DNA of 64,000 bases from Isoetes taiwanensis (taxonomy: Eukaryota > Streptophyta > Lycopodiopsida > Isoetales > Isoetaceae). The stretch covers positions 10,164,572 to 10,228,571 of the forward strand of contig JAJEKV010000005.1 of the NCBI GenBank assembly GCA_021234155.1. Direction: 5' to 3'. Shown here one piece after another: positions 57,855 through 64,000 of the stretch. The notes under the pieces were generated by a model. It saw nothing but the letters and a program-made list of their open reading frames with translations. It made no database searches and had not been told where the DNA came from. The stretch's first letter is position 1, and each line of letters begins with the position of its first letter. Made by a program: the position numbers and the translations under genes.

Positions 57855-58630
57855 CCCATGAAGGCCTTCCTTTACAAATTCCTATCGTCTGTACCGTGGC
57901 TCGGAGAGTGCTCCACACAACATTCTCACTTGTGGTCCGTGTGTAAAGAGGGTGAATTGTTTTTTTTTTTTCCCCGATCCAATCCCCCTGTGCACCGCAA
58001 GTGAGGGCATAAAACCGCATAATGCTCACGCGCCTCACGATGAAGGACACAACAAGGGCAGAGAGGGCTCACACCCGGCCTAAACTGACTCACAAGGGCA
58101 TTCACCCTGATACAGCAGTGCACCACCTGCCACGGAAGCACCCTAACCTTCGGTGGGGAAAGTGAGCTCCATGTCCACGTCCAAACCGAGTGCCATCGAG
58201 AACCCGGAAGCTGCAGAGACCACTTGCCTGAAGGGGGCAGAGTGTCATGAATAGCCAGCACCCGGTAACAAGACCACAAAACAAGAAGACACAACATCTG
58301 GATGAACCTTTCAAACCTGCACCACCACATCATCCTGAGGGACTATAGGTATGTGTAGCGGAATACTCCCTGACTTGCTCCCAGATAGCCCGGTCACTGC
58401 CCCTCAGGCGAAAGTGAGCTCGAAAGAACTCCCACGAAGTTAGCTGACCACCCCAATACCAATCCTCCAAGGTGAGGACAGCAGCTCGCCTCCAACGGGC
58501 CTGCGTCCGAGCATGCACAGTGGCAGCCAAGGGCAAGTGCGTAGGGGGTAGAGGAACCCACAAGAAAGGAGAAGAGTGGTGATAAACTGAGGCATAATCT
58601 AGCTGGAAGAGCACTCTATTTTGTACCGTG
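57855..58630 (-). mobile_element. LINE fragment, reverse transcriptase zinc-binding end
   Basis: Minus-strand frames carry the C-terminal zinc-binding region of plant LINE (L1-type) reverse transcriptases: RRAAVLTLEDWYWGGQLTSW, FFRAHFRLRGSDRAIWEQVR, WSSLSPPKVRVLPWQVVHCC and VSPLCPCCVLHREAREHYAV followed by LCPHL. Stops and frame changes are frequent. The frame runs into the Ty3 3' LTR and appears to resume at 45120, so the Ty3 element inserted into this LINE. Confidence 0.7.
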
Positions 58631-58639
58631 AGGATGTGA

Positions 58640-59336
58640 GATTATTCTCTCAACACTCCTTGTTGATCTGACATTTGAACCAGAACAAGATCTTCAAATA
58701 ACTTCCCCTCAAACTACAATGCCGTTTTCTGCTGCTATACCCGCAACAAACCCCTTTGTAGGTCCTTCTAGACCAATTGGATTCAGGGGGTTCCACATAG
58801 TTTTGGCCCTACAAACCACGTGAGTGACCCGAAAGGGTTTGTTTTCCCCTTAAATTGTACATATACTCGTACCTAGGGGTAGCTTTTTGGGGTTTTTAGG
58901 GCGATTTTGGCACTGTATATGGCTGGAAAGGGGGTTTCTGGAAAAATTCAAATACGTATACAAGGGGGTTTCTGCCGACCCCTTGCATGCATGTGGCATA
59001 CCCCCATATACAATAGGTGCATCCCCCGGGATTGGATTTGGACCAGACTTCTCTACAGGGATGAATTTTTGAGTAACAAACTTGAGTCTCTAACATACAT
59101 CTTAAATGTACCTTCTTGGGCTTTATATCCTCCACTACAAATTCTTCACAACATCTAAATAACACAAGCAAAAGATGCCTTCACCGACACCATATCCAGG
59201 ATGCATGGGGCACTGTTGGGGTGGTATAGGAGACCGTATACATGGTCGTATATGGAGTGGTATATACACAAATATATACATACATATACCTGTCGAGGAG
59301 ATATACACGTACGCATTATGTATCTGGGCTATGAGT
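58640..59336. other. no recognised gene
   Basis: No supported coding segment. GTATATAC-type phrases precede the GA microsatellite. Confidence 0.4.
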
Positions 59337-59337
59337 G

Positions 59338-59450
<113 letters not shown>

Positions 59451-59508
59451 GAGTTATATTACGTCTTTTGGAAGCCTCAAGACCTATAGGATGACATTAT
59501 CATACATC

Positions 59509-60655
59509 CTAATCATAAAACATTATATGGGTTTCCACTTCCTCATCTAATTCCTCATCCTCATCTAATACATTTTTTGTATAGCTCTCTCTATGTTGTA
59601 GTGTCTCAATTAGGAAAGATCCTATTCTATTTTCATCCAATCCAAAAAAGGTATGCAAGTCAGGCACATTGATGCCATATCTTTCTCGTAACATACTGTA
59701 TGCTGGGCACTTAAGTATGACATGGTCTTCGTCCTCTATATCATCTTTACCACACATTTGACAACATCTCATAATTCTCGGAATGGTACCCCATCTTCCA
59801 ACCTCCACACCTAGATGGTGTGAGCTGAGCCGGATTCTGTTGATATTGTGTCTCTTCTTTATCGATATGTTCTCTTCTAAGTGTGTTGCCTCATCCAATG
59901 AAGGATTCATATGCATCTTGTATAATATCATCTTTGTCTTTGGACTCATCCACATCTTTCTTCTAACTTTATCATAAATCCATGTTCGCAAATTATCAAT
60001 GGAGAGTGCCTCTTCCCACAAAATATGCCATCTTGCAAACCATGCTATTACATCGGCAAACCATCCTTGTGTTCGGTGCTCAAACAAGCACGGTAAGGAA
60101 TGCGTGTGACATCCATCTTTCTTATCTTGGCAAGGTAATTGATGCATTTGTGTTAAGCCTCCCCCTCAAGTGGCATAATGCCACATTGGGCCAGCATCAT
60201 CGGGTATGGGGTTTGTGCCTTTACACCCAATTGGCCTAAGAAACTTTTTGTGTACCTGCTCAATATCATCCCATGAACATTGTGGCAGCCCCGGTCCCTA
60301 GATTTCAACTCCATATAGAATTATTCTTTGGACTAGAGATTCATACATTTTTTACTTTAGTGGCCATGCCCATATGTGAGATTTCCTGCACATGCTTTGC
60401 ATAGAATATAATGCCTTCTGTCCACTTTCAATTCTTTGCAATATGCATTGGTGCCATTTATGAATTATGATTTTTGGCCGGCCAAAGAATTTAGATACAT
60501 ATTCATATGGGTAAATACATAAACTTTTTTCATCGCAAAAAATACAATAAGTAATTGTAGCCATTAGATCATTAGATACATCTAGAATATGCTCAAGCTT
60601 TCCAAGACATACCCTCTCTCTAATGAATTGCCCCGTAATAGAGGGGGGCAATCAT
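59509..60655 (-). pseudogene. LINE reverse transcriptase C-terminal remnant
   Basis: The minus strand reads, in order: ESGQKALYSMQSMCRKSHIW, MYESLVQRIILYGVEI, GPGLPQCSWDDIEQVHKKFL, then the longest frame (60147-59509) with SIDNLRTWIYDKVRRKMWMS, RHNINRIRLSSHHLGVEVGR and the zinc-binding block CQMCGKDDIEDEDHVILKCP. This is the post-polymerase part of a non-LTR retrotransposon; the endonuclease and polymerase core are missing. At least two in-frame stops occur (near 60299 and 60172). The LEVGR...CxxC...HxxxxC style differs from the LINE at 57855, so these are two families. The 5' truncation is usual for LINEs. Confidence 0.8.
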
Positions 60656-62034
60656 ACGAGATGTAAATTAACTATGGCATAACTAATCAAAAGCACGTTT
60701 GATTACTTTGCATAGAAAATTCTAGGATATAGTGTGGGTGGTGATTTATAATATAAAAGTGAAGTTGAATTAGGGCATTAGATAGTACAGTTTTAACAAG
60801 AAATCGACAACTGTGGTTGACACTCACATCCATAGTCCACGTGAAAGCTATTCAACTTTACAACGAAATGCCATGCCGAATTGTAATCATCTTATACTTA
60901 TCAATTAAAAGCATGTATGAGAAGAAAATCTGTCTTTTATTCAATCAACTTTAGTGTTGACACGTTTTGGTTAGGATTGATATCTGGCAATATAGAGTTT
61001 TCTGTTTTTGCCAGAAAGTAGAAAAGATTCTTTAAATTGATGAAGTCCATTTGCAAAAATTTTAGTCTCAGCATCAACAGTAACATTTCTCGAGTGAAAT
61101 CCCTTATGTGGCCTTCAACCAATCTATTCGTAAAGGCAGAAACGTATATCGTAAGGACAGAATCCCTCCTGAGAGAAAGTTCCTACCATATCTTCTATAA
61201 GAAATCATCGGATTATCCTCCTTTGTCCCCTTGTGGTTATATTCAGCCTTGGGCAGCTTGAGGAGAACATAAATTAATATAAAGTTGATTATATGTAAGC
61301 ATTAGGCAGGACTTCAGAGTAAAAATGCAGAGAGGAATACAACCTACTCAGCTGTAAGATTTATCGAGAGACTTCTTCCATTGGCCAATGGTATATCCAT
61401 GTAGTGAAAGTGCTTATTAATGTTTTGATTCGTATTTTGTTACTAAAAGCTTATAGCTTTTCCGTAGGTTAAATGAAGTGCTTGACCGATGAACCTACTA
61501 AATTAATTGCAGTCGGAGCACGATTATAGAATCTAGTATAGTGAATCATCATTTCTTTCCAAGAGGTCCATAGTTCAAGCATTGTACATATGATGGCTAT
61601 TTCAAAAGAAGGTAAGACCAGGTTTAATAGATCCAAATTATATGGGTGCTCTCCTGTACAAGATGGGCTCATAGAACTGTAACATATTTAATTCTTGAAA
61701 GTGAACTCAACTCCAGATGTTTCCATATTATTCTGTTATTCACAAAATAGACGTAAATGAAGTAAAGTGCTGAGGTGCAACCTGCAAACTCCAATTCATA
61801 AAGCATAGCGTTGCATAATACTGCATTCTTATCAATCAACAATTGACTGAACAAACTATATGCATAATCTATTAATAACAGTGTCGCTCATATTGGTGTG
61901 AATCTAGCAATTTGCTAAATCTAGAAAGATTTGCTACTTGTACAAGTATTTGTCCTGACAACAGTTATCACAAGGGCAATTCGACATGACAGAATGTATG
62001 CGATAAGAAAAGCTGCAATTAGTGTTACATATTC
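60656..62034. other. no recognised gene
   Basis: A diverged copy of the 9-kb repeat lies at about 60685-60765. The rest is AT-rich and may hold intron DNA of the decayed transporter to the right. Confidence 0.4.
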
Positions 62035-63095
62035 TGTACAATTGTTGCAATGCGATCTCCCATTGCAGCTCTCATGTATGTTGCTCCAGAAGACAAACGT
62101 GACTCTGTGTGTTCTGACTTTGCATCTAAAGTGCTTGTAGCTTCGTAAAGAGGAGAATAGTAGGGTTTTTCGGCATAGCTCTTGCTATTGCCACCCTCTG
62201 CTCCCCCCTCCCCAAGAGCTAAACACACCGCTCACCGACCTGTCCCCAGTAAAAGCAGGTACGTTATGAATGGAAATATGTTTATTGCACTATTTTGAAA
62301 ACCAATAATTAAACATGCTAGAACTTTAAGCAGTAAATATACCAAAGCTGTCTCTTGTATCCTGTGGAAGCTGAGTGATAAAGCTATGTGCATTTGCAGA
62401 TTTTGTCGCATACTTTATATCCTCAATTGTTGCATCGTACTTACCATAGAGGATATTGTGCTCAATTGTTGTTGCAGAAAAAGCTAGTTCCTGGTTGACC
62501 AACCCATTCGTTTTCTAAGCAAATCTAAGTTCAAAGTCCTGATATCATAATTATCAAGCAACACCATCCCTTTACTAGTAAAGAATCTATAAAGCCAATT
62601 TTTGGATGATATGAATATAATATTAGATGAGTTCAGTTTATCACTAGACTAGGATCATAAAACCTTTCAATAAATAAGAGAACAACGCTCTTTCCAGAAC
62701 CACTGCTGCCAACAATCGCCACAGTTTTTCCTATTGGGATTTGAAGACACAAATCCTATTACATCAGAGGACAATTGAAAAATACATTACAGAAGTCGAC
62801 GTTTCCTTGCACAGCAGATAAAGTCTCACCCTTCGGTCTATCCCTATTTATAACAGACTCAGAATTAACCAACCAGATAATTTGGTAAGTAGCTTCTCTT
62901 GCTTTGGAGAATGCAGCAAAGCTTGGACCCAGGAATCTTTAGAACAAAGCAATTCTAGTTAATATGCCTCGTAATCTAAGAAGTTTATCCTATGATTTAG
63001 TATGCTAATCTTGGAAACAAGTGCATCTATACACTTACCGACCACCAATGGTAACTGAAAATATTGCTGCAAGACTTTTCCTCCATTTGTCGCTA
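62035..63095 (-). pseudogene. ABCB-type (MDR) ABC transporter remnant
   Basis: ABCB proteins are membrane exporters with paired transmembrane and ATP-binding domains; plant members move auxin and other compounds. Minus-strand exon pieces in order: RKSLAAIFSVTIGG (near 63070), PSFAAFSKAREATYQII (near 62920), NRDRPKGETLSAVQGNVDF (near 62820), the Walker A segment [20 protein letters not shown] (near 62710), [13 protein letters not shown] and [20 protein letters not shown] (62545-62440), and a signature/Walker B region VAIARAMPKNPTILLF with YEATSTLDAKSE (near 62180-62140). One base is missing before VNQELAF, and the Walker B exon needs frame changes. It is a decayed first nucleotide-binding domain with introns kept. 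Confidence 0.85.
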
Positions 63096-64000
63096 ATCAT
63101 AATACCACCATATCAGAATAGTAATGGCTAGCAACATAAGAGAATTCCATAAGTAAATCCTAAGCCCATTCCCTTGGTCAACCCAGCCTTGTACCTATTG
63201 GAAGTGTGGATTTCATTGCTTCATAATATAATAATATAATATGTATTGACAATTTTGGCCCCTGAATGAATAGACAATCCGCACCTGTGAAATAACAAGT
63301 CCACCAAAGTGTTAATTGCATTACGATGCATATGTTGAATTGGCTCATGTGTAAAGAAATAGATAAAGCAATTGGAAGGCAATATATTGAAAGGCAACAA
63401 TGAAAAATAACTGTTGGGGAAATAACAAAGGAAATATATAGGAACAAAAGTCCCAGATATGGACGAGCAAGATTTTAGGACCGACAGAAGGTAAAGAACC
63501 AAGGTCGCGACCTGCCCTGATGCCGTTTCTTCTTGCATAAAAAGACTTGGATCCGGGCAAATTGGTCCTATAACAGGCCAAATTGATCGAATCAGAGCTA
63601 GATTGAAGTAGAAGGGTGCCGGATTGGAAACCATGACTGCTAGAGTAAATTGGGAAGATGGAGATAAAAAACAGAGGAATAAATTCTTCAAGGGCGGCTC
63701 ATGAGGTTCAAATTCAGAGTTGGATCTGCATCTGCGGAGTGCTGGGCGCCAAAGAAGAGGCTGGATTTCTCTGTACTTCTAGATGCCATCAATTCGATGT
63801 ACCCACAAGATGAGAGATTAATTGCTGACAGTAGAAAGGGAAAATTTGCTTATAAGAACTTCTGCCAAAATCCTCTAGCATGTCATTCCTGATTCGAAGG
63901 ATTGTGATGGAGCAGTGCTTCACCAACGATTTTACTCATCAATCATTGCTGCTTGCCAAGATTGAATGGAAAAGTTAAATTTGATCTTAGAAAATTCTAA
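63096..64000. other. upstream part of the ABCB remnant, no clear exon
   Basis: The transmembrane exons would be expected here on the minus strand, but I could not identify them. Frames at 63221-63691 are hydrophobic without an ABC signature. Confidence 0.35.

Overview
The window is nuclear DNA of a land plant with a large, repeat-rich genome. It has spliced genes with GT-AG introns, a PLS-class PPR remnant, a 14-3-3 remnant, a UTP21/WDR36-like remnant and plant-type transposons (CACTA, Ty3 chromovirus, tRNA-derived SINE). The lineage cannot be fixed from the sequence. The Crypton-type recombinase gene and the LINE types would fit a fern or another non-flowering plant, but that is a guess. Most gene-like signals are decayed; few loci look intact.

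Layout. 1-9 kb: a SINE, a foldback MITE, a six-exon Crypton-type tyrosine recombinase gene (3407-4806, +), a terminal exon of an unknown gene, a PPR pseudogene and a neat three-exon small gene (8915-7472, -). 9-12 kb: a recent 714-bp tandem duplication. 12.8-16.5 kb: the C-terminal half of a UTP21-like gene (-), broken by frameshifts and carrying a TIR element. 16,948-27,248: a 10.3-kb non-autonomous CACTA element with TIRs and a CAT target duplication, filled mostly by a ~1.13-kb tandem array. 27-45 kb: low-density DNA with remnants of a pogo-like transposase, a 14-3-3 gene and a JINGUBANG-like WD40 gene, plus MITEs, a second SINE, and a cluster of perfect palindromes at 44.4-44.9 kb. 45,121-57,854: a complete 12.7-kb Ty3 chromovirus nested in a LINE. 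58-64 kb: LINE remnants, a long GA microsatellite and an ABCB transporter pseudogene.

The outstanding feature is the Ty3 element. Between its primer binding site and gag lies an extra cassette encoding a histone H3-like protein. It starts with a canonical H3 tail (MARTKQTARK) and ends with a complete H3 histone fold with CENH3-like residues, joined by a long charged/proline-rich linker. The cassette has its own TATA box and polyadenylation signal. A pair of 67-bp imperfect palindromes about 200 bp apart lies upstream of it, and a second such pair lies upstream of gag. The same element encodes a C-terminal chromodomain on its integrase, a module class known to read histone H3 methylation. An LTR retrotransposon carrying both an H3-like protein and a chromodomain is the candidate undescribed system here. 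This copy is not intact: it has frameshifts, an in-frame stop and a nested TIR insertion.
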